Positions 8,345-16,196 of a stretch of DNA of 64,000 nt are shown piece after piece. Position numbers and translations under genes: made by a program. This DNA is from Aridibacter sp965216195. GTDB lineage: Bacteria; Acidobacteriota; Blastocatellia; Pyrinomonadales; Pyrinomonadaceae. Where the stretch lies: assembly GCA_965216195.1 (NCBI GenBank), contig OZ244151.1:496001-560000 (forward strand). The letters are read 5' to 3'. The notes below the pieces were generated by a model. The model was not told where the DNA came from. It made no database searches and saw only the letters and a list, made by a program, of their open reading frames with translations. Numbering within the stretch: the first letter of the stretch is position 1; every line of letters starts with the position of its first letter.

Positions 8345-9438
8345 TGTTTGAACTCGAAAATATATTCAATAATTTTGATGTCGAAAGCGAGTTTCGCGAA
8401 GGGGTCGAGCTGGGTGTAGGGCACATAAACGACACCTATCTTATTCGCACAAAAAGTGAGCCTGACTATGTCCTCCAGCGAATAAACCACCTTATTTTTC
8501 CGGACGTTCCGGCTCTTGTCAGAAACAAAGTCTTGATCTCTGACCATCTTCTGCGAGCTCTCAGCGGCATACCTAAACGCGAGTTGCACCGGCGCGTTTT
8601 GAGCTTTGTCCGAACAAAGTCGGGTGAAAACTACCACCGCGACCATGACGGAAACTACTGGAATTTGACCGTTAACATTCACGGCTGCATGACATATGAA
8701 AGGGTGACAAGTGGAAAAGTTGCGTTTGAAGCCGGACGTCTTTTTGGGGAGTTTCTTTATCTGACGCGCGATTTTGATGCATCGAGGCTTTCGGAAATTA
8801 TTCCGGATTTTCATAAGATGTCGTATCGGTTTGAGCAGTTTGACGCCGCACTTGAAGCGGCTTCGGGGGAGCGTAAAGATTTAGGCGATGAGCAGATCTC
8901 GTTTGCAAATGAGAACCGCATAGAAATTCAAAGACTCGAAACGCTGATCGCAGACGGTAAGATTCCGATTCGGGCGACCCACAACGATACCAAGATCTCA
9001 AATGCCCTGTTTTCTCAGGATGACGAAGCACTTTGTGTCATAGATACGGACACGGTGATGCCGGGGATCGTCCACTTTGATTTTGGCGATGCGGTGAGAA
9101 CGATCTGCAACACCGGCGACGAAGACGAACGCGATCTCGATAAAGTGAATTTTAACCTCGAATACTTCGAGGCCTTTGTTAAAGGGTTTGTCGGCGAAAT
9201 GCGTGGTGATCTGTCGGATGTCGATGTTGAGAATTTGGCCTTTAGCGCAAAGGTTATGACCTTTATTGTCGGGTTAAGGATGCTCACCGATTTTCTCGAA
9301 GGCGATATTTACTTTAGAACGAAATACGAAACACACAACCTGGATCGCGTAAAAAGCCAGTTTAAGCTGGCGAACGAGATAGAGAAAAACATGGCGGCGA
9401 TGGATAGAATTGTTATGGCTGAGGTTGAAGCGCGTTGA
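8344..9438 (+). CDS. N-acetylhexosamine 1-kinase-like phosphotransferase
   Basis: 364 residues of the aminoglycoside-phosphotransferase fold. T-H-N-D-T-K-I-S-N (residues ~217-225) is the catalytic loop, with Asp as base and Asn as metal ligand. V-I-D-T-D-T-V followed by D-F-G-D-A is the second metal site. Proteins of this size and motif set include NahK, which makes N-acetylgalactosamine or N-acetylglucosamine 1-phosphate, often annotated as mucin desulfatase by error. The start used is the ATG at 8344, which overlaps the upstream TGA. A TTG at 8335 would add three residues. The neighbouring nucleotidyltransferase and GH109 gene support an amino-sugar salvage role. Confidence 0.75.
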   Translation: MFELENIFNNFDVESEFREGVELGVGHINDTYLIRTKSEPDYVLQRINHLIFPDVPALVRNKVLISDHLLRALSGIPKRELHRRVLSFVRTKSGENYHRDHDGNYWNLTVNIHGCMTYERVTSGKVAFEAGRLFGEFLYLTRDFDASRLSEIIPDFHKMSYRFEQFDAALEAASGERKDLGDEQISFANENRIEIQRLETLIADGKIPIRATHNDTKISNALFSQDDEALCVIDTDTVMPGIVHFDFGDAVRTICNTGDEDERDLDKVNFNLEYFEAFVKGFVGEMRGDLSDVDVENLAFSAKVMTFIVGLRMLTDFLEGDIYFRTKYETHNLDRVKSQFKLANEIEKNMAAMDRIVMAEVEAR

Positions 9439-9451
9439 CCGAGTCATGTAG

Positions 9452-9470
9452 AACAGGCTGTTAGCCTGTT
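9452..9470. repeat. Hairpin repeat, left copy; possible terminator
   Basis: AACAGGCT, a 3-base loop and AGCCTGTT, followed by TGTTT. It sits 13 bases after the kinase stop and could act as a terminator. The same hairpin, one base pair longer, recurs at 17537-17557 on the far side of the island. Confidence 0.7.
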
Positions 9471-9541
9471 TGTTTCCGCAGCCTAAGAGTAAGCGCGGGC
9501 TCTTTTCTATATGAACGTTGTCCTTTTGGGTGCCCTCCTTC

Positions 9542-9560
9542 ACAGTCGGGCTACAGACAC
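9542..9560 (+). repeat. Half of a palindromic repeat, left of the island
   Basis: ACAGTCGGGCTACAGACAC differs at one base from the right arm of the palindromic element at 17484-17502. The bases just before it (CCCTCCTTC versus GCCCTTCTTA) are also similar. No matching left arm is seen here. It seems a worn copy of the same dispersed element. Confidence 0.65.
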
Positions 9561-9636
9561 GCCGCCTGAAGGCGGGACTCCAAACGGCTCCAGACAGTTC
9601 GGTGTTGACGCGGGCTCGTCGTCCGAAGAACATATT

Positions 9637-9834
9637 CTACGGCTTGAACTTTTCCGCGTAGTCTTTATCAACCAGCGTTACGCCGTCCTTTTTTGCACCT
9701 TTAATTATGGTTTTTAGCGCCATTTTTCGGAAGATCTTTGGCACGGCCGTAAGTGATTCACAAGCCTCCATAGAAAATTCCACATCCGGATCAAGTTCAT
9801 CACCTAAGATTTTTATTTCCTCTGCATCAGACAT
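9637..9834 (-). CDS. Small PCP-reductase-domain protein
   Basis: A 65-residue protein. Residues ~19-60 read F-S-M-E-A-C-E-S-L, then V-P-K-I-F-R-K-M-A, then a helix ending in G-V-T-L-V-D. This matches the small domain found at the C-terminus of the light-independent protochlorophyllide reductase B subunit and in stand-alone short proteins. The N-terminal 18 residues are acidic. Stand-alone copies have no established function. It is on the same strand as, and 44 bases after, the GntR-type regulator gene and could be co-transcribed with it. Its presence beside a possible tetrapyrrole-related island is suggestive but may be coincidence. Confidence 0.6.
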   Translation of the reverse strand: MSDAEEIKILGDELDPDVEFSMEACESLTAVPKIFRKMALKTIIKGAKKDGVTLVDKDYAEKFKP

Positions 9835-9878
9835 AGGTTCTCCTATACTAAGTTCAATTGTTTAACGATCGAAGTGTT

Positions 9879-10601
9879 CTATAAATTGTATCTGAAGCTG
9901 TCGCCGCGAAAACAGGATTTGATCAGTTCCAACACATCACCCTTGCCATTGCGATAAAGCAGATCGATCGCCAGGACTGGTGCGTGGGGTTCTATATCGA
10001 GGTATTTTGCCACATCCGGATCAGCAGAAATGGCTTCAAATCCGCGCTCAACACCGCAGTTCGTTTTGCTTGGATAGTCGCGATAGAAATCCAGCAACTC
10101 CTTATCAGTCATAAGTTCGATACGACTCCGGCGGGCTACGTCAGCCAGAACCTGCATCTGCAAATACGCTATCGGTTGCCCCTCGGTAAGTAACCCTACC
10201 GTTGCCTGAAAATATGGGTCGTCCGCGGATGCCTCAGGGAAACCCGCGAAGCCGACCGCGGCAGGATCGATCCACTCCTTTTTTAAAAGTTGCCATTCGG
10301 GATTGAGCCCCTGGGCTAAAAGATGGTCAGTAAGGCTCAGTTGCTTAGAGGGGTCATTACTAATCTTTCCGTCACGAACAAACGTACCACGTCCGTGTTG
10401 GCGGTCGATGAAGCCCTCGTTTTTAAGTAAATCCATCGCTTTGACGATAGTGATTCGGCTAACACCATATTCCTCAGTCAGTTTCCTCTCAGAAGGTAAC
10501 GGCTGGTTGGTGTCAAACTCACCGTCACGAATACGCTCCAGCAATGAAGAATACACTTGGAAGTAAAGGGGCATGGGTGTCGATGTATCAATTAAGGTCA
10601 T
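9879..10601 (-). CDS. GntR/HutC-family transcriptional regulator (UTRA domain)
   Basis: About 240 residues. Residues ~8-75 are a GntR winged helix: P-L-Y-F-Q-V-Y near the start, then P-L-P-S-E-R-K-L-T-E-E-Y-G-V-S-R-I-T-I-V-K-A-M-D-L-L and G-R-G-T-F-V. Residues ~95-238 form a UTRA ligand-binding domain. HutC-type regulators are usually repressors released by a pathway intermediate. The ATG at 10601 is preferred; a TTG at 10610 would add three residues. It is divergent from the Rieske operon, and the 258-base gap between them holds a perfect 12-base palindrome and a weaker one. It probably controls the island and itself. Confidence 0.9.
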   Translation of the reverse strand: MTLIDTSTPMPLYFQVYSSLLERIRDGEFDTNQPLPSERKLTEEYGVSRITIVKAMDLLKNEGFIDRQHGRGTFVRDGKISNDPSKQLSLTDHLLAQGLNPEWQLLKKEWIDPAAVGFAGFPEASADDPYFQATVGLLTEGQPIAYLQMQVLADVARRSRIELMTDKELLDFYRDYPSKTNCGVERGFEAISADPDVAKYLDIEPHAPVLAIDLLYRNGKGDVLELIKSCFRGDSFRYNL

Positions 10602-10641
10602 TTTCAGCAACTAAACAAAAGGCCAGCTTGAATTGGTTATG

Positions 10642-10654
10642 TGGATATATCATA
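10642..10654. promoter_or_regulatory. Possible third operator, near the regulator gene start
   Basis: TGGATATATCATA contains the palindrome GATATATC and resembles TGGATATGTCC at 13906. It lies about 40 bases upstream of the regulator start, where it could give autoregulation. The match is weaker than at the other two sites. Confidence 0.35.
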
Positions 10655-10758
10655 GACTAAATCGGGCTACATGCCTATTGTCGTAATTGGGTTTAGTGGT
10701 CAGGTGGCGGCTAAAGATGATACTAAGGCTTGAATTAAACCGAAAATAACCGTACGAT

Positions 10759-10770
10759 TGGACATGTCCA
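10759..10770. promoter_or_regulatory. Putative GntR-family operator upstream of the Rieske operon
   Basis: TGGACATGTCCA is a perfect 12-base palindrome about 90 bases before the Rieske oxygenase start. T-T-G-G-A-y-A-T-G-T-C-C recurs at 13905-13916 before the flavoprotein gene. An AT-rich stretch with a possible extended -10 (TGTTAAATA, 10773-10781) follows. Recognition by the divergent regulator is inferred from position. Confidence 0.65.
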
Positions 10771-10859
10771 CATGTTAAATATTAATTTTTGCTGCAAAGG
10801 CAAATTGAATCGGAAAGTAGCAAGCGAATCAGCATCTTCTGAACCGGGGGAGGATTATT

Positions 10860-12020
10860 ATGTACATTAACTTTTGGTACGCGATGGAAGAATCGCGTAA
10901 CCTGACCGCGGATAAGCCCATACAGGTTCGAGCGTTGGGGCAGAATTTCGTATTGTTTCGAGATAAGGAAGGCGCAGCCCACTGCATGCATGATGTGTGT
11001 TCACATCGCGGCGGTGCTTTATCAAAAGGTAAATGCAAGGATGGCAACGTTGAATGCCCTTATCACGGCTGGCAATTTTCTGGTGCCGGCGACTGTACTT
11101 ATATCCCCTCGCAGGGTGCGGCCAATCAAAGGATTCCCGCCCGTACGCGAATCGATTCGTATCCGGTTCAGGAAGAAGTTGGGCTCATTTTTGCATTCCT
11201 GGGCGACCTACCCGAAGAGGAACGGCCGCCACTCAATTCACCCAGCAACAATGCCACAAAAATTGACTATTCCGGAGCCGATGGGCAGAAATGGCGCTCG
11301 GTAGCGCAGAATTGGTTTGTTAACGCCAATTACGAACGCTGTGTCGAGAATGGTATGGATCCGGCCCACAATGAGTTTGTACATGCTGCTCATGGTTTTG
11401 GCGGTAAATATGCTGAAACCTACAAAGTAAATCAGCTGGATACCATGGAGCACGAGTGGGGGCAGGGTTTTATGCACTGGTTCGACGACGCTCCAGAAAG
11501 TATTGCGGAGGCCTTGCATAAGGCCGGCGAAGCGGTGGAACGCGGCGGTAGGGAAGCGGGCGCGGGTCATTCCGGTCCCAATCAGGTGTGGACGCATATC
11601 CATATATCGCCGGAGAAAAAACTTCACCAGTACTTATACGAAACTCCAATAGACGAGTACAAGACACACGCATTTAACGTGCAAATGTCTAACTTTCTCG
11701 ACGAAGATGTAGTGGATGATGACGATATTCGCGAAATGAACGCCACGATTGCAGGTGAGGATGTTGTTGTATTAGAGGATATTTATCCCTTACGTACTCC
11801 TGATACGCTCGCCAGTGAAGTAATGATGGCACACGACAAACCGCTGATTAAGTATAGGCGTTTTCTTTCGGAGTGGGATAAACGCGGCTGGCGGATTGAT
11901 TCGCGCGCAGTCGAAGAAGCACAGAAGAATAGCAACAAGTGTTTTGCTATTCCATCCCCACGCCGTCGTACAGAAAAAGGCTGGGTTTTCGACCCGGTGC
12001 CGCTTGTATCGGGTGAATAA
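10860..12020 (+). CDS. Rieske non-heme iron oxygenase, pheophorbide-oxygenase-like
   Basis: 386 residues. The Rieske centre is C47-x-H49 and C66-x2-H69, and C-P-Y-H-G-W-Q-F continues into G-A-G-D-C-T-Y-I-P, the arrangement seen in pheophorbide a oxygenase and related single-component Rieske enzymes. The mononuclear iron site is D167-P-A-H170-x4-H175, preceded by N-Y-E-R-C-V-E-N. It probably inserts oxygen into a ring or removes a methyl group; the substrate is unknown. A strong SD (GGGGGAGGA) supports the ATG at 10860. Its stop overlaps the next start by one base. No ferredoxin or reductase gene is nearby, so electrons must come from elsewhere. Confidence 0.9.
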   Translation: MYINFWYAMEESRNLTADKPIQVRALGQNFVLFRDKEGAAHCMHDVCSHRGGALSKGKCKDGNVECPYHGWQFSGAGDCTYIPSQGAANQRIPARTRIDSYPVQEEVGLIFAFLGDLPEEERPPLNSPSNNATKIDYSGADGQKWRSVAQNWFVNANYERCVENGMDPAHNEFVHAAHGFGGKYAETYKVNQLDTMEHEWGQGFMHWFDDAPESIAEALHKAGEAVERGGREAGAGHSGPNQVWTHIHISPEKKLHQYLYETPIDEYKTHAFNVQMSNFLDEDVVDDDDIREMNATIAGEDVVVLEDIYPLRTPDTLASEVMMAHDKPLIKYRRFLSEWDKRGWRIDSRAVEEAQKNSNKCFAIPSPRRRTEKGWVFDPVPLVSGE

Positions 12021-12841
12021 TGGATAATCTGCAGTTAGCTCAACGTGCGCGAATAGGGGTATTAGTACCGGCAACAAATACCGGTGTCGAATACGACCTA
12101 CAACAGTTCAGCTTCCAGAATGTGACGTGGCACGTAAGCCGCTTCTGGGTGCCAATTCCCAACTGGGGGACGGCAGGTGAAGAGGAAGGGGATGGAGTCG
12201 ATAATGCATTCGAGCGCTTCCTTGTCAGTATACGCCCGGAGCTTCCGCCGAGTATAAAAAGTGTTATGGCGGGTGATCTGCACCACGTCTTGTTGGGAAT
12301 GTCTGCGGAAACCTTTTGGGGTGGGAAGGAAGGCAATATTGAATTTGAGCGCAGAATTGTCGAAAGCATGGAAGAGGCTAAGGCTCTTACTCCGCAGGGG
12401 GATATGACAATTGATCGCCCTGTAGGTTTGACCACCGGTGCGGGTGCCATCGTTGAAGCGCTAAATGTTTTTGGTGCAAAAAAGGTAGCTGTTATTAATC
12501 CTTATCCGGATGTAGGCGGCGATAATGTCAGGCAATTCTTTGAGGATATGGGCTTTGAAGTCGGTAAAATCAAATGCCTTGGTCGAGCCAATGCGTGGGC
12601 AATAGCGGAAACACCGATACCAACTGTGCTGGATGCCATAAAAGAAGTTGATGCTGATGACGTGGATGCGATTGTTCAGGCCGGCACCAATTTATCTACG
12701 GTAGATATTTTCCCGGCATTGGAGCACCTGCTGCAAAAGCCTTTGTTGCCTATTAACATCGCGTCGATGTGGCACGCCCTTCGCGCCTGCAGGATTAACG
12801 ATCGTGTGCATGGTAAAGGGCGCCTGCTGGAAGAGTTTTAG
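12020..12841 (+). CDS. Maleate-isomerase / Asp-Glu-racemase family protein, Cys-less
   Basis: 273 residues. The start R-I-G-V-L-V-P-A-T-N-T-G-V-E-Y-D is typical of maleate cis-trans isomerases and arylmalonate decarboxylases. Those enzymes use one or two cysteines, one in each half. Here the first position reads G-M-S-A-E-T (residues 93-98) and the second V-Q-A-G-T-N-L-S-T (219-227), so neither cysteine seems present. The fold and the anion-binding Thr/Asn/Ser residues look intact. It may act on a maleate-like or malonate-like acid by another mechanism, or in a hydrolytic or binding role. A paralogue with the same changes lies at 15340. It follows the Rieske gene with a one-base overlap. Confidence 0.75.
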   Translation: MDNLQLAQRARIGVLVPATNTGVEYDLQQFSFQNVTWHVSRFWVPIPNWGTAGEEEGDGVDNAFERFLVSIRPELPPSIKSVMAGDLHHVLLGMSAETFWGGKEGNIEFERRIVESMEEAKALTPQGDMTIDRPVGLTTGAGAIVEALNVFGAKKVAVINPYPDVGGDNVRQFFEDMGFEVGKIKCLGRANAWAIAETPIPTVLDAIKEVDADDVDAIVQAGTNLSTVDIFPALEHLLQKPLLPINIASMWHALRACRINDRVHGKGRLLEEF

Positions 12842-12965
12842 TCGGGAAGCAATGTCGATAGCGCGGTGGGTGCAAGATCAAAAAAATGCTAATGAATTTC
12901 ATTGACTTTGTGTATGAATAGCCTGTCTATCCGAAATTGAAAAGTACAAACTTAAGGAGATCAAC

Positions 12966-13844
12966 ATGACTGAACAAGCCGAACGTATCGTTACACCGAT
13001 TATTGATATTTGGAAAGATGCGCCGCAAACGGATACGACTGAAAGTTTTAAGCGTCTGTGGTCAATTCTGGACGAGATGCATCAAAAAATTGTGAAGCGT
13101 TTTGAACTTGAGCGGGACCCATGTTGTGAGGATCTCATCAATTACACGGCGCCAACGGGGATTACCGGTAATACGGAAGTTTACAGCGGGCCTGAAGTGG
13201 ATTGGTACGTTCATTCCTGGTGTGGAGATACCAACAGGGGCTTTAGCAATATGCACATCACGATTACCCTGGGGCCGCAGGTTCTTGTGCCCAATTTTGG
13301 CTGTGCATTGGGAACCATTCCCAATCTATTTATGTACAACGACTACATTCCCCGGGTGGATACCTGGACTAATATCGACTATGTCGATGAGTTTTATACA
13401 GAAGTAAACGAAGAGTTTTTAGCCTTTGCTGAAGACAGTCGTTTTCAGCCGTTTGTTAGTCGAGACTTGTTTACTCGTTTTGCAATGACACCGACTGCAG
13501 TGGGGTACAGCGCCGAACCCGAAGATGAGGTATATGACAAGATACGGGAAATATATTTAGCTCGTTTGGAGCGCTGGCTGGGCTGGGTCGATCAGGCGCC
13601 AAAGACACCCGTGGAAATTCGCGAGAAGATCGCTGAGAGAGATCACATCATCCGCAGGAATATATGTGAGCGTGACCCGGCAAATAACATGGCTGATATG
13701 TTATATGGAGAGGAGTTGGGTAATCGTTTGGTGAAAACCATCTCAGCCCAGTGCCGCACCTTGCCGCGTCCGAGTTTAGCTAATACGGTATCGCCCGCCT
13801 GGAACCCAAATGAGTCGGGCGAGAACAAGCCAAGAAACTATTGA
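12966..13844 (+). CDS. Red chlorophyll catabolite reductase (RCCR) family protein
   Basis: 292 residues. From memory of plant RCCR, several blocks line up in order: V-D-W-Y-V-H-S-W (plant I-D-F-V-I-G-S-W), I-P-R-V-D followed by D-Y-V-D-E-F-Y, F-Q-P-F-V-S-R-D-L-F-T-R-F then T-P-T-A (plant P-Y-V-S-P-S-L-F-V-R-S then S-P-T-A), and near the end G-E-E-L-G-N-R-L-V (plant G-E-E-V-S-S-R-V-V). RCCR and the ferredoxin-dependent bilin reductases share one fold and reduce open-chain tetrapyrroles. The plant active-site acids cannot be placed with certainty. Placement next to a Rieske oxygenase mirrors the plant pathway. The SD AAGGAG lies 8 bases before the ATG. Substrate and activity are inferences. Confidence 0.75.
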   Translation: MTEQAERIVTPIIDIWKDAPQTDTTESFKRLWSILDEMHQKIVKRFELERDPCCEDLINYTAPTGITGNTEVYSGPEVDWYVHSWCGDTNRGFSNMHITITLGPQVLVPNFGCALGTIPNLFMYNDYIPRVDTWTNIDYVDEFYTEVNEEFLAFAEDSRFQPFVSRDLFTRFAMTPTAVGYSAEPEDEVYDKIREIYLARLERWLGWVDQAPKTPVEIREKIAERDHIIRRNICERDPANNMADMLYGEELGNRLVKTISAQCRTLPRPSLANTVSPAWNPNESGENKPRNY

Positions 13845-13904
13845 GCAACTTCCGAGGCGGAGTTAGCTTGATCAGAGAAAAATAGACATATTTACGCAAC
13901 TTAA

Positions 13905-13916
13905 TTGGATATGTCC
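13905..13916. promoter_or_regulatory. Putative GntR-family operator upstream of the flavoprotein gene
   Basis: TTGGATATGTCC matches the site at 10758-10769 at 11 of 12 bases. It lies in the -35 region of a promoter with an extended -10 (TGATATAAT, 13929-13937), so binding here would block RNA polymerase. This suggests a second regulated transcription unit in the island. Confidence 0.65.
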
Positions 13917-13928
13917 TCATAGCCATTA

Positions 13929-13937
13929 TGATATAAT
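13929..13937 (+). promoter_or_regulatory. Extended -10 promoter of the flavoprotein unit
   Basis: TG-A-TATAAT, an extended -10 with consensus hexamer, 63 bases before the ATG at 14001. No good -35 is seen; that region is occupied by the putative operator. Confidence 0.6.
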
Positions 13938-14000
13938 CCTATGGCATTGAGCCAACTCGAACGGTACCCGGAACGATATAAACAAAAATAGGAGAACGTT

Positions 14001-15263
14001 ATGCCACTAACCGGTGAGATTTTAGTAGAAAAAATGAGCGATGAAGAGCGGGAGCGAGCTAGTTTGGTTGAATCGGTGCTGCCGGCATTAGCCGAACAAG
14101 CAGAAGCGGTGGATCAGGCCGGGGAGTTTTATATGCCCCATGTGGAAACGCTTTCAAAGGCCGGCTTGCTTGGTTTGATGGTACCCAAAGAGTACGGCGG
14201 CCTGGGAGGTTCGCTACGTGATCTTCTGGCGGCGACATTCGCGATGGGTACAGCCTGTCCATCAACGGCGCTGTGTTATTTCTTTCAGTGCTCTGCCACT
14301 TCGCGCGGTCTGTTGTTATTGAAGGCTCTCGATGAAGGGTTATTTGAAGCGGACGAGGCACCAAAAGTGCGCGCGTGGGCGGAAAAGCTACTGCGGCTGA
14401 TTGGTAAAGAGGGCAAATGGATGGGGAACTACACCAGTGAAAACAAGAAATCTGAAAAAGCCAAGCTGACGATTGAAACGGCCGCAAAAAAAGTCTATGG
14501 CGGCTACATGCTTAATGGCGTAAAATCCTTTGCCTGTGCCTATGGCGTTGCGGACTACTATATGGTGACCGCATGTATCGAAGGTAACGGTACAGCCGAT
14601 GATTTATGCACGTTTATTGTCGACAGTTCATCGGCGGGATTGGATAAACGCATTGAATGGGATGCTCTGGGTATGCGCGGCAGTGCAACCAATGGCTTGG
14701 TAATGAAGGATGTGTTTGTGCCCGACGATTTTTCGCTCGCGCTGCCCGGAGCATTTTCGAAAAGTCTGGCCGTAAGCCGCGGTTCATTTGTGGGTAATCA
14801 ACTTGCTGGCGCCGGTGTGTATTTAGGAGTTGCTTATTCGGCTTATCAATTCACCGTCGAAAAATTAAGAACGGCTACCTTTAAAGATACGGGCAAACCA
14901 CTGGGAACCGGTCCCATGTACGCGCAGCTGCTTGGGGACATGATGACCGATTTTCATACGGCCGTGTTGTGGCTGCGCAGGCAGTTGGAACTGGAGACTT
15001 CGGAGCCTCCTTTACTACCTAAAACCGAGGTCATACAAATGTGGCGGCTCTGTAAAGGTCAGGTAGCCGAGTCTGGATATCAGTTGGCAACCAAGGCACT
15101 AAAAGCAGCAGGTACCAGTGGTACATTGAATAACGCCATACCTTCCAGAGCGCTGCGTGAGTTAGCCATGGGTATTGTACAGGCCTATCCGGCCGAGCGT
15201 GGTCGTTTAGATGCGGCCGGCATTGAGATTTCGGGTGAGCCAGAGGCGCTGTTTGCCAGCTAA
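14001..15263 (+). CDS. Acyl-CoA-dehydrogenase-like flavoprotein
   Basis: 420 residues of the acyl-CoA dehydrogenase fold. An N-terminal helical domain includes A-G-L-L-G-L-M-V-P-K-E-Y-G-G-L-G-G. A central beta domain has G-G-Y-M-L-N-G-V-K-S-F-A and then D-A-L-G-M-R-G-S-A-T-N-G. The C-terminal helical bundle ends near residue 410. This family contains true dehydrogenases and also DszC/HpaB-like flavin-dependent monooxygenases. I do not see the catalytic glutamate region clearly enough to choose, and no acyl-CoA ligase is nearby, which slightly favours a non-CoA substrate. The SD AGGAGAACGTT precedes the ATG. It starts the second transcription unit of the island. Confidence 0.8.
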   Translation: MPLTGEILVEKMSDEERERASLVESVLPALAEQAEAVDQAGEFYMPHVETLSKAGLLGLMVPKEYGGLGGSLRDLLAATFAMGTACPSTALCYFFQCSATSRGLLLLKALDEGLFEADEAPKVRAWAEKLLRLIGKEGKWMGNYTSENKKSEKAKLTIETAAKKVYGGYMLNGVKSFACAYGVADYYMVTACIEGNGTADDLCTFIVDSSSAGLDKRIEWDALGMRGSATNGLVMKDVFVPDDFSLALPGAFSKSLAVSRGSFVGNQLAGAGVYLGVAYSAYQFTVEKLRTATFKDTGKPLGTGPMYAQLLGDMMTDFHTAVLWLRRQLELETSEPPLLPKTEVIQMWRLCKGQVAESGYQLATKALKAAGTSGTLNNAIPSRALRELAMGIVQAYPAERGRLDAAGIEISGEPEALFAS

Positions 15264-15339
15264 CGGTGGCGAGGTGCTATGAATAATTTGTATCTTTTTA
15301 CGAAGACAGCTAGCAGTATAATTTAAGAGGGAATCAGTC

Positions 15340-16155
15340 ATGAGTATTGATCTAACGAAAACGAGAGATCGCAGCCAGCGTGATGAAAACAACTTTCTGG
15401 TCAATTATGTGGGTTACCGGGCCAAGATCGGAGTCATTATTCCGTCGACTAATATTTCGGTCGAGTATGACTGCCAGAAGATTATTCCATCAGGTGTAGT
15501 TTGGAATTTTGCACGCTTTTTTATTGAGCATCAAAATATTAGTACCAACGAGGATTTCATCAAGTTTTTGGAGTTGCTACGGCCGCAAATCAGCATCGCC
15601 GCGCGTGATGTGAAAACTGCAAAACCTGACCATATTATGATGGGAATGTCTGCTGAGACTTTTTGGGGTGGCGTAGATGGTAATAACGATTTTGTACAGC
15701 GTGTGGAGGATCAATGCGGTGACCTCAACATCACAACGGGAGCAAACTCCGTCTTGGCAGCCCTGGATGCGTACGGGGGGCATGAAAAAATTAAGAAGCT
15801 GGCCGTACTGGGGCCTTACCAACCTGTCGGTGACGAAAACGTACGACGGTTTTTTGAAGAATCAGGTTATGAACTCAATGTGGCAGGCCTAAAAGCAGCA
15901 AATGCTACAGATGCTATCGCCTTAGTAACGGAGCCCGAAATAATGGATGTAGTGCGGCAGATCGATGGTGATGATGTAGACGCGATTGTGCAGGTAGGCA
16001 CCAATCTTTCTACGGCAAATATTTTTCCGACCCTCGAAAAGTGGTTGGGTAAGCCGTGCATCTCAATTAACGTTGCTTGCTGTTGGCATGCGCTTCGTGC
16101 TTGCGGTGTGAATGATAAGTTTGAAAACCTCGGTCGCCTGCTGGAAGAGTTTTAA
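15340..16155 (+). CDS. Second Cys-less maleate-isomerase-family protein
   Basis: 271 residues, paralogous to the protein at 12020. Both share the start V-I-I-P-S-T-N (V-L-V-P-A-T-N in the other), the block G-M-S-A-E-T-F-W-G-G, the block D-D-V-D-A-I-V-Q followed by G-T-N-L-S-T, the W-H-A-L-R-A-C region and the final G-R-L-L-E-E-F. Neither copy has a cysteine at the two positions where maleate isomerases carry them. It has an additional ~20 residues at the N-terminus. Two copies with the same altered motif suggest two related substrates or a hetero-oligomer. The SD AGAGGGA precedes the ATG. Confidence 0.75.
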   Translation: MSIDLTKTRDRSQRDENNFLVNYVGYRAKIGVIIPSTNISVEYDCQKIIPSGVVWNFARFFIEHQNISTNEDFIKFLELLRPQISIAARDVKTAKPDHIMMGMSAETFWGGVDGNNDFVQRVEDQCGDLNITTGANSVLAALDAYGGHEKIKKLAVLGPYQPVGDENVRRFFEESGYELNVAGLKAANATDAIALVTEPEIMDVVRQIDGDDVDAIVQVGTNLSTANIFPTLEKWLGKPCISINVACCWHALRACGVNDKFENLGRLLEEF

Positions 16156-16196
16156 CGCATCGGGCTCAACGGAAAGTATTAAACCAGGTGAAAACT

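Noticed and set aside
9511..9717. Plus-strand frame in the repeat region left of the island
   Set aside because: Runs through repeats and antisense to the PCP-reductase-domain gene; no protein features.
12842..12965. Promoter before the RCCR-like gene (TTGACT near 12903)
   Set aside because: No acceptable -10 at the right distance, so it was not listed; the gene may be read from the Rieske promoter.
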